A DNA stretch of 64,000 nt, taken from the NCBI RefSeq assembly GCF_000702445.1, contig NZ_JNIF01000003.1, forward strand, positions 3,906,001-3,970,000, written 5' to 3'. This DNA comes from Bryobacter aggregatus MPL3. Lineage in GTDB: Bacteria > Acidobacteriota > Terriglobia > Bryobacterales > Bryobacteraceae. Positions 1 to 10,505 of the stretch are shown here, one piece after another (position 1 is the first letter of the stretch; each line of letters starts with the position of its first letter). The position numbers and the translations under genes were made by a program. Under the pieces are notes generated by a model, which ran no database searches, had not been told where the DNA came from, and saw nothing but the letters and a program-made list of their open reading frames with translations.

Positions 1-22
1 CCGAGGCGAACGGCCTCGTACA

Positions 23-685
23 TTGCTAAAATTTCAATCTCCCCTCGTGATTACAGATCTTGTTGAAATCCAAACTGAAACGCCCGATCCGGGTGCGATC
101 CGCCGGGCCGCGGCGGTCATCCGCGAAGGCGGCATTGTGGCGATCCCAACGGATTCGCTCTATATGATCGTTGCCGATCCGTTCAACCTGAACGCGGTAG
201 GTAAGGTCTTTGCCGCCAAGGGGCGGGAGAGCTCGCGGAGTCTCCCGTTGCTGGTGAACGACGTGATGATGGTGGAGAATCTGGCGAGCGAAGTGACTGT
301 GCGCTTCCAGATTCTGGCCCGGCGCTTCTGGCCAGGGCCACTGACGATCATCGTTCCGGCATCGGCGAAAGTGCCGCTGAAGCTCACGGGCAATACAGGC
401 CGCCTGGCTTTGCGCCATACCAAGAGCGCCGTCGGTAGCGCACTGATCGAGTTTCTCGGAATGCCTCTCATTGCCACGAGCGCGAATATGAGCGGAGTCC
501 CAACCTGCCGCAGCGGCATCGAAGTATTTGGAACGATGGATGGCCGCGTCGATCTTGTCGTCGATGGCGGGCATTGTGTCGGCGAAGGCGCGACCACCAT
601 CGACATCACCGAACCGTACTGGCGCATCATCAAAGAAGGCGCGGTGCTGGAGCGCGAGATCGCCGAAGTTCTAAAGGGAAATTGA
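23..685 (+). CDS. tsaC: L-threonylcarbamoyladenylate synthase (TsaC/Sua5/YrdC family)
   Basis: This enzyme makes threonylcarbamoyl-AMP from threonine, bicarbonate and ATP, the first step of the t6A37 modification of ANN-decoding tRNAs, in the cytoplasm. The YrdC fold fills about residues 25-205. Visible signatures are PTDSLY (42-47), KGRESSRSLPLLV (66-78) and TSANMSG (152-158). At 220 residues it is TsaC-sized and lacks the extra C-terminal Sua5 domain. The start is uncertain: TTG at 23 and GTG at 47 are both in frame, and the frame is open to the window edge. Its TGA overlaps the next ATG by one base (TGATG), so it is probably translated together with the aldo/keto reductase. Confidence 0.9.
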   Translation: MLKFQSPLVITDLVEIQTETPDPGAIRRAAAVIREGGIVAIPTDSLYMIVADPFNLNAVGKVFAAKGRESSRSLPLLVNDVMMVENLASEVTVRFQILARRFWPGPLTIIVPASAKVPLKLTGNTGRLALRHTKSAVGSALIEFLGMPLIATSANMSGVPTCRSGIEVFGTMDGRVDLVVDGGHCVGEGATTIDITEPYWRIIKEGAVLEREIAEVLKGN

Positions 686-1665
686 TGCAATATACAAAGC
701 TGGGCTCGACGGGTTTGCATGTGTCGCGGATCTGTCTGGGGACGATGACCTATGGCTCGAAGCGGTGGCGTCCTTGGGTATTGGAAGAGGCCGAAAGCAT
801 TCCGCTGATCGCACAGGCCTGGGAGGCCGGGATCAACTTCTTCGATACGGCCGACATGTATTCGCTCGGAGTGAGTGAGGAGATTCTTGGGAAGGCGATC
901 CGGCAACTTGGCATTCCTCGGGATCGTGTCGTGATCGCGACCAAGCTGTTCAATCCGATGGGGCCCGATCTGAATGAAAAGGGGCTTTCGCGCAAGCACC
1001 TGCGGCATGCGATTGACGATAGCCTGCGACGATTGCGGATGGACTATGTCGATCTCTATCAGATCCACCGCTTCGATCCGGACACCGAAGTGGAAGAAGT
1101 GATGGGCGGCATGAGCGATGTGGTGCGGGACGGGAAGGCTCTATACCTCGGGGCATCGTCCATGTATGCGTGGCAACTGGCGAAGTTGCAGTATGCTGCC
1201 GAGCGCGCGGGCGGCCCGAAGTTTGTGACGATGCAGAATCACTACAATCTTGCCTATCGCGAAGAAGAGCGGGAGATGATTCCGTTCTGTATCGATCAGA
1301 GGGTGGGGCTCATTCCGTGGAGTCCGCTGGGGCGTGGCCTGTTGACGGGGAGTCTGAAAAAGGACAGCCGTGATTCCTTGCGTGCGCAGACGGATGAGTA
1401 TGCGCAGAAAATCTATTCGCATGACAGTGATTTTGCGATTGCCGACCGTGTGCGAGAAGTTGCGGAGAGCCGTGGCGTGTCACGTGCGACGGTTGCGTTG
1501 GCCTGGCTGCTGGCGCGCCCCGGCGTGACTGCGCCAATTATCGGAGCAAGCAAGCCAAAGCATATTGAAGATGCAATTGCTGCTCTCGATTTCAGGTTGG
1601 AGGCAAGCGAAGTGGCGCGTCTGGAAGAGTTGTATCAGCCGCACCCGATCTTGGGCCATAGTTGA
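685..1665 (+). CDS. Aldo/keto reductase
   Basis: This is a 326-residue cytoplasmic NADPH-dependent oxidoreductase of the aldo/keto reductase superfamily. The catalytic tetrad is visible as D54 and Y59 in the FDTADMY segment, K87 in ATKLF and H128 in YQIHRF. The cofactor-binding end is conserved (PIIGASKPKHIEDA near the C-terminus). The sequence resembles the YajO/AKR11-12 side of the family, but the substrate cannot be read from sequence. The start at 685 was chosen because the protein begins with the usual beta-hairpin (MQYTKLGSTGL) and forms TGATG with the preceding gene. An in-frame ATG at 574 would overlap tsaC by about 110 bases and add residues unlike the family. Confidence 0.9.
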   Translation: MQYTKLGSTGLHVSRICLGTMTYGSKRWRPWVLEEAESIPLIAQAWEAGINFFDTADMYSLGVSEEILGKAIRQLGIPRDRVVIATKLFNPMGPDLNEKGLSRKHLRHAIDDSLRRLRMDYVDLYQIHRFDPDTEVEEVMGGMSDVVRDGKALYLGASSMYAWQLAKLQYAAERAGGPKFVTMQNHYNLAYREEEREMIPFCIDQRVGLIPWSPLGRGLLTGSLKKDSRDSLRAQTDEYAQKIYSHDSDFAIADRVREVAESRGVSRATVALAWLLARPGVTAPIIGASKPKHIEDAIAALDFRLEASEVARLEELYQPHPILGHS

Positions 1666-2621
1666 TGGATTCGCTGCGGCTGCTTCTCGAGTACGGCTAT
1701 CCGCTGCTGGCGATTTGTGTGTTTCTCGAAGCGATTGGGTTTCCTGTCCCGGCGGCGGCCGCTTTGCTGGCTGCCGGAGCAGCTGCGGCGAAGGGCTTGT
1801 TCTCGCCCTGGGAGGCGTTGGCTGTTGCGCTGCTCGGGACACTGACAGGAGACGTGCTGCTGTTCCTGTTGGGACGCAAAACGGGTTGGTGGTTGCTGGG
1901 GGTGTTGTGCCGCGTGTCGATGAATCCGGAGGCGTGCATCTATTCGAGTGCGGCGCAATTCTACCGGCGCGGACGCACAGCCTTACTCGTGGCGAAGTTC
2001 GTCCCGGGCTTCAATACGATGGCCGCTCCGATCGCGGGCAGCATGAATATGCCGCTACTCTTGTTTCTGCGCTACGATCTGGGCGGAGCGCTGCTCTATG
2101 TCGGCTTCTATGGGGTGATTGGCTTCACTTGCAGTGAGGCGATTGGCGCGATTGCGCAGTGGTTTGGCACCCTCGGGCGGGCCTTGGGCCTGGTGGTTGG
2201 GCTCGGCGTTGCGCTGTACTTTGGCTGGCGCTGGTGGCGCAATCATCGTCTGAAGAAGCACGATGTGGTGCCACGAGTGAGCCCGAGTGAGTTAGCGGCA
2301 AGGCTGAGTGACGATATCGTGATTGCCGATGTCCGCAGCCATGGCTATTACGATGCGAATGCGGAGCGCATTCGCGGATCGATTCGCATTGAGCCGAATC
2401 TGCTGCCACAGACTTTGGCGCAATTGCCGCAAGGCAAGGACGTTTTTCTCTATTGCAGTTGCCAGAGTGAGGCGACCAGCCAGCGGGTAGCCGAGATCCT
2501 GAACCAGTCGGGATATGAAGTGAAGGTGCTGGAGGGTGGGCTGAGCGCATGGAAAAAGGCCGGTCACCCGCTGGAGCGAGTGCCGGCCGAAGACGTAGTG
2601 CACCTACCGAGGTTTGCTTAG
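1665..2621 (+). CDS. DedA-family membrane protein fused to a rhodanese domain
   Basis: The protein has about 318 residues. Residues 1-190 are a DedA/SNARE-associated membrane domain with several hydrophobic segments and the DedA-like motif KFVPGFNTMAAPIAGSM near residues 111-129; DedA proteins are linked to lipid or undecaprenyl-phosphate translocation. Residues 205-310 form a cytoplasmic rhodanese domain with DVRSHGYYDA and an active-site cysteine in LYCSCQSEATS (about C266), ending with the typical GGLSAWKKAGHPLE. Rhodanese domains carry sulfane sulfur, so the fusion may couple sulfur chemistry to a membrane protein; this is inference. The start is the ATG at 1665, overlapping the previous TGA; TTG at 1662 is the alternative. 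Confidence 0.85.
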   Translation: MDSLRLLLEYGYPLLAICVFLEAIGFPVPAAAALLAAGAAAAKGLFSPWEALAVALLGTLTGDVLLFLLGRKTGWWLLGVLCRVSMNPEACIYSSAAQFYRRGRTALLVAKFVPGFNTMAAPIAGSMNMPLLLFLRYDLGGALLYVGFYGVIGFTCSEAIGAIAQWFGTLGRALGLVVGLGVALYFGWRWWRNHRLKKHDVVPRVSPSELAARLSDDIVIADVRSHGYYDANAERIRGSIRIEPNLLPQTLAQLPQGKDVFLYCSCQSEATSQRVAEILNQSGYEVKVLEGGLSAWKKAGHPLERVPAEDVVHLPRFA

Positions 2622-3449
2622 CTAAGCGCTCAGACCGGCGAGGACGCCGCGGCAATAGGCGAGGCTCTTGGCGAGTCCGGCAGTGGGGTTGTCGGCGTTG
2701 ATTTCGTATTCGAGCATGACGCCGCCTGCGTACTTCATCTTCTGCAGCAGCTTGAAGATAGCGACGATGGGCAGCTTGCCGTCACCGACATCGCATTGGC
2801 TCTCACGGACCATGGTGTCCTTGAGGTCTTTGACGTGCATGTCGAGCAGCCGCGGACCGGCCATGTCGATCGACTCGAGAATATTCTTGCCGGCGCGCGA
2901 TTCGTGTCCGATGTCGAGACAGACGCCCATGCGCGGATCCATGTTCTTCACCAGCGGCAGGACGTCCTGGATGCTGGGGAAGTTCTTGTCCTCAGGGCCG
3001 TGGTTATGCACCGCAACCTTGATGTTGTATTCCTTGGCGTACTTCTCGAGTTTGGGCAGAATGGCGCGGGTGGGCATGGCGACCATCAGTGGCATGCCGG
3101 CGTTCTTGCAGTATTCAAAAGAAGAACGGATCTCGGGTTCTTCGTCCTTCTGGAAGCTGATCGTGCCCCCGCCGAGGATCTTCAATCCCGCGGCCTCAAA
3201 CTGCTTGCGGCCCTTCTCGACCTCAGCGGGCGGCAGGATGTAGGGCAGATGGAACTCTTTGATATTGACGTAGGTGACGTTCAGTTGCTTGAGGGTCTTG
3301 ATCGCCAGGGAGCGCTGGAATTCGCGCAACGAATAGCTGGCGACACCCAAGTTGAGCTCGTGAATGTTGGGGTTGGAGGCCGGAGGCGCGGCGAGAGCAA
3401 AGCCAGCACCAGCAGTGGACGAGGCGAGGAAAGAACGCCGGTTTGTCAT
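2622..3449 (-). CDS. Tat-exported sugar phosphate isomerase/epimerase-like TIM barrel protein
   Basis: This 275-residue protein has a twin-arginine signal (MTNRRSFLASSTAGAGFAL) followed by a xylose-isomerase-like TIM barrel (AP_endonuc_2 fold). The recognisable barrel strands are LGVASYSLREFQ, VAVHNHG, GVCLDIGHESRAG, LLDMHVKDLKD and GVMLEYEI. These carry the His, Asp and Glu residues that bind a divalent metal in this family. Members isomerise or dehydrate sugars, and many exported acidobacterial and planctomycete paralogues have no known substrate. Its stop codon abuts the stop of the convergent DedA-rhodanese gene with no spacer. The neighbouring LysR gene lies 10 bases upstream in the same direction, so the two may be co-transcribed. 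Confidence 0.85.
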   Translation of the reverse strand: MTNRRSFLASSTAGAGFALAAPPASNPNIHELNLGVASYSLREFQRSLAIKTLKQLNVTYVNIKEFHLPYILPPAEVEKGRKQFEAAGLKILGGGTISFQKDEEPEIRSSFEYCKNAGMPLMVAMPTRAILPKLEKYAKEYNIKVAVHNHGPEDKNFPSIQDVLPLVKNMDPRMGVCLDIGHESRAGKNILESIDMAGPRLLDMHVKDLKDTMVRESQCDVGDGKLPIVAIFKLLQKMKYAGGVMLEYEINADNPTAGLAKSLAYCRGVLAGLSA

Positions 3450-3459
3450 GGGGATTATT

Positions 3460-4362
3460 CTATGTCACAGCCGCGGTCAGTGCAGCGGCGTCCTGATCCA
3501 CCAGTTCGAGGAAAGCCTTTGCTGCATGGCTGAGCGCACGGCGCGCCGGATAGACCAGGCGAATCTTCCGCTCGACATTCAACTCTTTGACCCGGACTTC
3601 GCGCAGTACGCCGGTTTCGATTTCGGGATCGACGCACATCTTCGGCAGGAAGGCGACGCCTTCATTGCGCTGCACCAGGCGGCGGATGGTTTCGACCGTG
3701 GGCATCTCGACATCCATGTTCAGCGGCACGCGGTGGCGTTGGAACTCGCGCAGTACGATCTCGCGATAGGGACTCAAAACATTGTGCGCAATGAAGGTTT
3801 CCATGCCGAGTTCGGTGATGGGGACTTCCGTGCGGGAGGCGAGACGGTGCTCGGGGGAGACGACAAACACCAGACGGTCGGTGTAGATCACGGTGGTGAC
3901 CAGACGCTCATCGCCGGGATCAAAGGAGATCAGGCCGAGTTCGAGATCGCCATCGAGCAGTTGCACGGGGATCTTGCTGGACAAGCTGCGGCGCACCTGG
4001 ATTTTGACCTTCGGATAGAGGCGTCGATACTGCTCGATGTGGTTCAGCAGGTACAGCGAAGTGGATTCATTCGCACCAATGGTGAGGCGGCCGGAGGAAT
4101 TGTCGCGCAACTCGGCGAGCGAGTTGTACATGTCGCCTTCCAGATTCTCAAAGCGGCGGGCGAATTCGAGCACAATCTTGCCGGCATCGGTGAGGAGCAG
4201 TTCCTTCGCCGAACGGTCAATCAGCTTCTCTTCGAGTTCTGCTTCCAGACGCTGGACCGCGAGCGAGATAGCAGGCTGCGTACGCAGCATTTTCTCGGCA
4301 GCGCGGGAAAAGGATTTTTCATTCGCGACAGAAAGGAAGACTTTGAGAGAGTGTAGGAGCAC
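3460..4362 (-). CDS. LysR-family transcriptional regulator
   Basis: This is a 300-residue LysR-type regulator. A winged helix-turn-helix occupies residues 1-62 (SFSRAAEKMLRTQPAISLAVQRLE). A two-lobed effector-binding domain follows from about residue 90, starting RLTIGANESTSLYLL. The gene diverges from leuA, and the 130-base gap contains a T-N11-A palindrome typical of LysR operators. It may therefore regulate the leucine operon, itself, or the isomerase downstream. The effector is unknown. The start ATG at 4362 gives the usual short N-terminus before the helix-turn-helix. Confidence 0.9.
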   Translation of the reverse strand: MLLHSLKVFLSVANEKSFSRAAEKMLRTQPAISLAVQRLEAELEEKLIDRSAKELLLTDAGKIVLEFARRFENLEGDMYNSLAELRDNSSGRLTIGANESTSLYLLNHIEQYRRLYPKVKIQVRRSLSSKIPVQLLDGDLELGLISFDPGDERLVTTVIYTDRLVFVVSPEHRLASRTEVPITELGMETFIAHNVLSPYREIVLREFQRHRVPLNMDVEMPTVETIRRLVQRNEGVAFLPKMCVDPEIETGVLREVRVKELNVERKIRLVYPARRALSHAAKAFLELVDQDAAALTAAVT

Positions 4363-4388
4363 TGTGATACCTGGGTGTTGCTGATGCG

Positions 4389-4442
4389 ATAAGACTTGCT
4401 TATTGCATTATGACGGATTATGTCCAGCGTCAGCAATATAAA
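4389..4442. promoter_or_regulatory. Putative LysR operator and divergent promoters between lysR-type gene and leuA
   Basis: The perfect palindrome ATAAG-ACTTG-CTTAT lies at 4389-4403 and satisfies the LysR-box rule T-N11-A. On the minus strand, TTGCTG (4436-4431) and CATAAT (4412-4407) with an 18-base spacer form a plausible promoter for the regulator. On the plus strand, TTGCTT (4396-4401) and TATGTC (4419-4424), spaced 17, overlap the palindrome and point to leuA. The leuA start is preceded by a strong ribosome binding site, AGGAGG, ending a few bases before the ATG at 4493. The promoter calls are by eye. Confidence 0.5.
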
Positions 4443-4492
4443 TTTGCTAAATCCGTGCGCCCCGAGGATAATGAGGAAATTAGGAGGCGCCT

Positions 4493-5680
<1,188 letters not shown>

Positions 5681-6757
5681 ATGCAATTGAAGGTTCTGGC
5701 CTTGCCGGGTGACGGCATTGGCGTGGAAGTGACAGCCGAAGGCCTGCGCGTCTTGCGCCACGTGGCCGCGAAGTTCAAGCATGATTTGGTGTTGAGTGAG
5801 GGCCTGTTGGGTGGCATTGCCATTCATAAGACGGGCACCCCATTCCCCGCCGAAACCGAAAGGTTGGCGCTGGAGGCGGACGCAACCGTGATGGGCGCCT
5901 TTGGGCTTCCCGAATTCGACAATGCGCCGCCCGACAAGCGTCCGGAGCGCGGACTTCTGGGCATTCGCAAGAGCCTGGGTGTGTTTGCGAATCTGCGTCC
6001 GGTCAAGGCTTACGATGCGTTGATTGAATCGTCACCGCTCAAGAACCATTTGCTCACTGGCGTCGATATGATCATTGTGCGTGAACTCACCGGCGGCCTG
6101 TATTACGGCACGCCGCGTGGGATCACGGGGGCAGGCGACGAGGAACGCGGCACCAACACGATGACCTACACGCGGGCCGAGATTGCTCGCATCACGCGCA
6201 TGGCTTTCCGCCTGGCGGCGAATCGCAAGAAGAAGGTCACGAGCGTCGATAAATCGAATGTGCTCGAGACTTCGCAGCTTTGGCGCAAGGTGGTGGAGGA
6301 GATCGCTCCCGAGTTCCCCGACGTCAAGCTCGAGCATCTGCTGGTGGACAACTGCGCGATGCAGTTGGTGTTGAAGCCGGCGCAGTTCGATGTCGTGTTG
6401 ATGGAGAACATGTTTGGCGACATTCTCAGCGATGAGGGGTCGGTGATTACGGGTTCGATCGGCATGTTGCCGTCGGCCTCGATCGGTGGCCAGAAGCCGA
6501 GCGGCGCCTGGGTCGGATTGTATGAGCCGGTGCATGGTTCCGCACCGGACATTGCGGGCCAGGGGATTGCGAATCCGTTGGGCGCAATTGGCAGCATCGC
6601 GGCGATGCTCGAGTACAGCTTCGGCTTGCTTGAGGAGGCGGCGGCTGTGAACGCGGCGATGGAAGCCGTGTTGAATTCCGGCAACGTCACGCGGGACCTG
6701 AAGGGGACAGCGACGACGGTGCAGGTGGGTCAGGCAGTTTGTGAAGCGATCGGATAA
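5681..6757 (+). CDS. leuB: 3-isopropylmalate dehydrogenase
   Basis: LeuB oxidises and decarboxylates 3-isopropylmalate to 2-oxoisocaproate with NAD+. The 358-residue protein is full length. It shows the N-terminal LPGDGIGVEV, the family-typical YYGTPRGI and RITRMAFRLA segments, SVDKSNVLETSQLWR, the metal-binding aspartates in MENMFGDILSDEGS, and GLYEPVHGSAPDIAGQGIAN, which includes nicotinamide-nucleotide contacts. The ATG follows the leuA stop codon directly, with no spacer, indicating translational coupling in the leuABCD operon. Confidence 0.96.
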   Translation: MQLKVLALPGDGIGVEVTAEGLRVLRHVAAKFKHDLVLSEGLLGGIAIHKTGTPFPAETERLALEADATVMGAFGLPEFDNAPPDKRPERGLLGIRKSLGVFANLRPVKAYDALIESSPLKNHLLTGVDMIIVRELTGGLYYGTPRGITGAGDEERGTNTMTYTRAEIARITRMAFRLAANRKKKVTSVDKSNVLETSQLWRKVVEEIAPEFPDVKLEHLLVDNCAMQLVLKPAQFDVVLMENMFGDILSDEGSVITGSIGMLPSASIGGQKPSGAWVGLYEPVHGSAPDIAGQGIANPLGAIGSIAAMLEYSFGLLEEAAAVNAAMEAVLNSGNVTRDLKGTATTVQVGQAVCEAIG

Positions 6758-6763
6758 CGAAGT

Positions 6764-8173
<1,410 letters not shown>

Positions 8174-8189
8174 GGAAAGGAAGCGAGAG

Positions 8190-8792
8190 ATGGAAAAGTT
8201 TGTACCGTTTGAAAGCCGGATGGTCGTCATGCCGATCGACAACATCGACACCGACCAGGTGATTCCGGCGCGCTTCTTGAAGAAGACGGATCGCGTGGGT
8301 TGGGGAGAGCTGCTCTTCAACGACTGGCGCTATGAGGCCGACGGCGCGCCGAAGCCGGACTTTGTGTTGAATCAGGATTGGGCGAAGGAATGCAAGGTGC
8401 TGCTGGCCGGAGACAACTTCGGTTGCGGCAGCTCGCGCGAACATGCTCCCTGGGCGCTGACGCAATATGGCTTCCGTGCGATTCTCAGCACCTCGTTTGC
8501 AGACATCTTCAAGAGCAATTCCTTGAAGAACAGCCTGCTGCCGATCGTGGTGAGTCCGGAGACGCATAAGAAGCTGCTCTCGATGCCGGAGGGCACCGTG
8601 AAGGTGGATCTGGCTTCGCGTACGCTGACGCTACCGGACGGCAGCACCGCCGAGTTCCCGGTGGACAGCTTCTCGCAGCAGTGCATGCTTGAAGGGGTCG
8701 ACGAACTCGGCTTCATCCTGAAGCACTCCACCGAGATCGCCGCCTATGAAGTGCACCGCGACTCTACGCTGAATACGCTGGACGCCGCTTAG
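8190..8792 (+). CDS. leuD: 3-isopropylmalate dehydratase small subunit
   Basis: This 200-residue protein is the swivel-domain partner of LeuC. Conserved parts are [15 protein letters not shown] near the N-terminus, the substrate-contact loop [17 protein letters not shown], and [18 protein letters not shown] ribosome binding site (AGGAAAGGAAG) precedes the ATG. It is the last gene of the leu operon. Its 3' end overlaps the 3' end of the convergent methyltransferase gene by 29 bases, and no terminator hairpin was recognised between them. Confidence 0.96.
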   Translation: MEKFVPFESRMVVMPIDNIDTDQVIPARFLKKTDRVGWGELLFNDWRYEADGAPKPDFVLNQDWAKECKVLLAGDNFGCGSSREHAPWALTQYGFRAILSTSFADIFKSNSLKNSLLPIVVSPETHKKLLSMPEGTVKVDLASRTLTLPDGSTAEFPVDSFSQQCMLEGVDELGFILKHSTEIAAYEVHRDSTLNTLDAA

Positions 8793-10110
8793 CAATTGCC
8801 TCGACTGGCGGCGACATCTGCTCGCCGCCAATCACATTGATCGTGAGTGTCCCTTCGGCGATGCCCGAAGGAAGCAGCGCATTCACCTGCGTGACCCCAT
8901 CCTCTGGTTCTGATACAAAGCTACTTGGTACGTCCGTACCGTTGATCCTTACCTTCACTTCACCCGTTGGCAGATCCCGTACCCACATCGAAAACGCGGC
9001 TCCTGTTTGTACCTCAATGACGTTCCGCTCCCAGGTAAATCCGTCCGTGAGGGTCTCGATCACGGGCGATCCGCTGGTCTTTGGGATTGCTCGTCCTAAC
9101 CGTTGTAAGTCGGAGACATCAAGACCAATCGTGACCGTATTGCTGACTGCGCTGTTGCCGACGCGCAAGGTGACGGGGATCCATCCGGGGTCAAGGCCGA
9201 GCGGAATCTTGAAGACGGCGTGCCAGCCTCCCTCGCCTGCACTGGTCAGCGACACAGCGCTCGATGCGTAAGGGCCAAACTGCGCATAGATCGTATTCCT
9301 CTCGACAAGCTGTGTTGCCTTGAACCAGACCGAGGCATAGGGATCTTCGTTGCTCTCAAAGCGGAAATCGCAGGAGATCGCATTCTCAATCGCGGTGATC
9401 TTGGGCGCACTTTCCGGTCCGATGGGAAGCCGCCACTGGCGGTCACATTGGATATGCGCGCGCTGGTCCAGGACGCTCTTCAGCCGGACATCGACTAAGC
9501 CTGCGGTGCGGCAAAAGGCCAGCAGGCAGCTTGTATTGGGACCCGCCCAGTTATCGAATTGTCCGCATAACTCGGTGCCTTCGTAGAATTCCATAACCGG
9601 AGGGCGATTGGGCTCGCTGCCGTCATCGGAGACAAAGGACTCGACACACACGGTTCCAGTCGCGACAGAGCAGACTTTCTCCAGGCCAAGCAGCGGATGT
9701 TTCAGGTGGTAAAGGACACCGAAGAACAGGACGATATCAAAGCGGCCGATCTTGGCAGGGTCTAGATCATAGACCCCCATGGTGAGGTATTCGGCTTTTG
9801 ATCCAAGTAAGGAGCGTGCTTCCAGGAAGCGTGGATTCTCTACGAGGTCAATCGCTGTCACCGTGGCGCCTCGCCGCTCCATTTCGAAGGTGAACCAGCC
9901 GTCCCACGCGCCAATATCGAGAACACGAAGGCCATCCATGCGCTCTGGTAAGTCAAACTGCGCAATGCGATGTTTTAACTGGTCAATGCTTTGCAAACCC
10001 TCAATCAGGGAGCCATCAGGTAACTCGATGGAATGATACCAACCGAGTCTGTTGAGCTTCTTGATGAGCTCACCGACAGCCGCCGTGACGACAGGGTTAG
10101 AGGCTTTCAT
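8764..10110 (-). CDS. SAM-dependent methyltransferase with two C-terminal Ig-like (TIGR03437-like) modules
   Basis: This 448-residue protein joins a class I methyltransferase (about residues 45-215, SAM motif LDIGAWDGW at 64-72, post-motif AIDLV at 87-91) to two beta-sandwich modules at about 235-335 and 345-440. The methyltransferase part resembles the CmoB/DUF1698 group. The modules carry segments such as [20 protein letters not shown] and [15 protein letters not shown], which match the recurring pattern of the Solibacter C-terminal domain TIGR03437. A related fusion lies at 12660-13961. No signal peptide is seen, so both domains are expected in the cytoplasm. The substrate is unknown; a glycan or lipid-linked glycan is suggested only by the neighbouring Wzt-like protein. 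Confidence 0.8.
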   Translation of the reverse strand: MKASNPVVTAAVGELIKKLNRLGWYHSIELPDGSLIEGLQSIDQLKHRIAQFDLPERMDGLRVLDIGAWDGWFTFEMERRGATVTAIDLVENPRFLEARSLLGSKAEYLTMGVYDLDPAKIGRFDIVLFFGVLYHLKHPLLGLEKVCSVATGTVCVESFVSDDGSEPNRPPVMEFYEGTELCGQFDNWAGPNTSCLLAFCRTAGLVDVRLKSVLDQRAHIQCDRQWRLPIGPESAPKITAIENAISCDFRFESNEDPYASVWFKATQLVERNTIYAQFGPYASSAVSLTSAGEGGWHAVFKIPLGLDPGWIPVTLRVGNSAVSNTVTIGLDVSDLQRLGRAIPKTSGSPVIETLTDGFTWERNVIEVQTGAAFSMWVRDLPTGEVKVRINGTDVPSSFVSEPEDGVTQVNALLPSGIAEGTLTINVIGGEQMSPPVEAIAKRRPAYSA

Positions 10111-10141
10111 GCATCTAGTGAATCATGATTTCAGCAAGGAG

Positions 10142-10471
10142 TCAGGCAGAGAAGGTCTGAGTTCTTTCTGATACATAAATCGGTTCGCGAGGGATGATGA
10201 TCCAGCAGAGGAGATAGACCAGAAGCCCTGTGCCCGCCAAGATGATGGAGGCGGCCCAGAGGAGCCGGACGAGGGTGAGATCGACCTGAAAGTAGTTTGC
10301 AAACGCACCGCAGACGCCCGCAATCCACTTATCTTCGCGCGGCCGCAGGAGTTTTTTCTCTCTCCTCGGGTCCTCCTGCAAGACTGGTCCGGCACTTGCG
10401 GTTCTCGCTCCGCAGTTTGGGCAGAAATTTGCCTTCTCGTCGATCGAGTTCCCACATTGCGTGCAAAACAT
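10142..10471 (-). CDS. Zinc-ribbon and PspC-domain membrane protein
   Basis: This small protein of 109 residues begins with a zinc ribbon (MFCTQCGNSI...FCPNCG, four cysteines at about residues 3-26). A PspC domain follows at about residues 45-100, with WIAGVCGAFANYFQVDLTLVRLL and a strongly hydrophobic helix (ASIILAGTGLLVYLLCWIIIP). PspC proteins act in envelope-stress responses in some bacteria, but a PspC domain alone does not establish a Psp system, and no pspA-like gene is present here. The start ATG at 10471 was chosen because the cysteine ribbon begins at the first residues. The frame can be extended to 10621, but the extra residues look non-coding. Confidence 0.85.
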   Translation of the reverse strand: MFCTQCGNSIDEKANFCPNCGARTASAGPVLQEDPRREKKLLRPREDKWIAGVCGAFANYFQVDLTLVRLLWAASIILAGTGLLVYLLCWIIIPREPIYVSERTQTFSA

Positions 10472-10505
10472 CCTATTGTCTCCTGCTATCCAATACGCGT
10501 GCTCT

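Noticed and set aside
2-18. Hairpin CGAGGC-loop-GCCTCG at the window edge, possibly an upstream terminator
   Set aside because: There is no T-run after it and the preceding gene is outside the window, so it cannot be judged.
574-684. Longer aldo/keto reductase starting at 574
   Set aside because: The extra residues (arginine/histidine-rich) are the shadow of tsaC, and the conserved N-terminus starts at 685.
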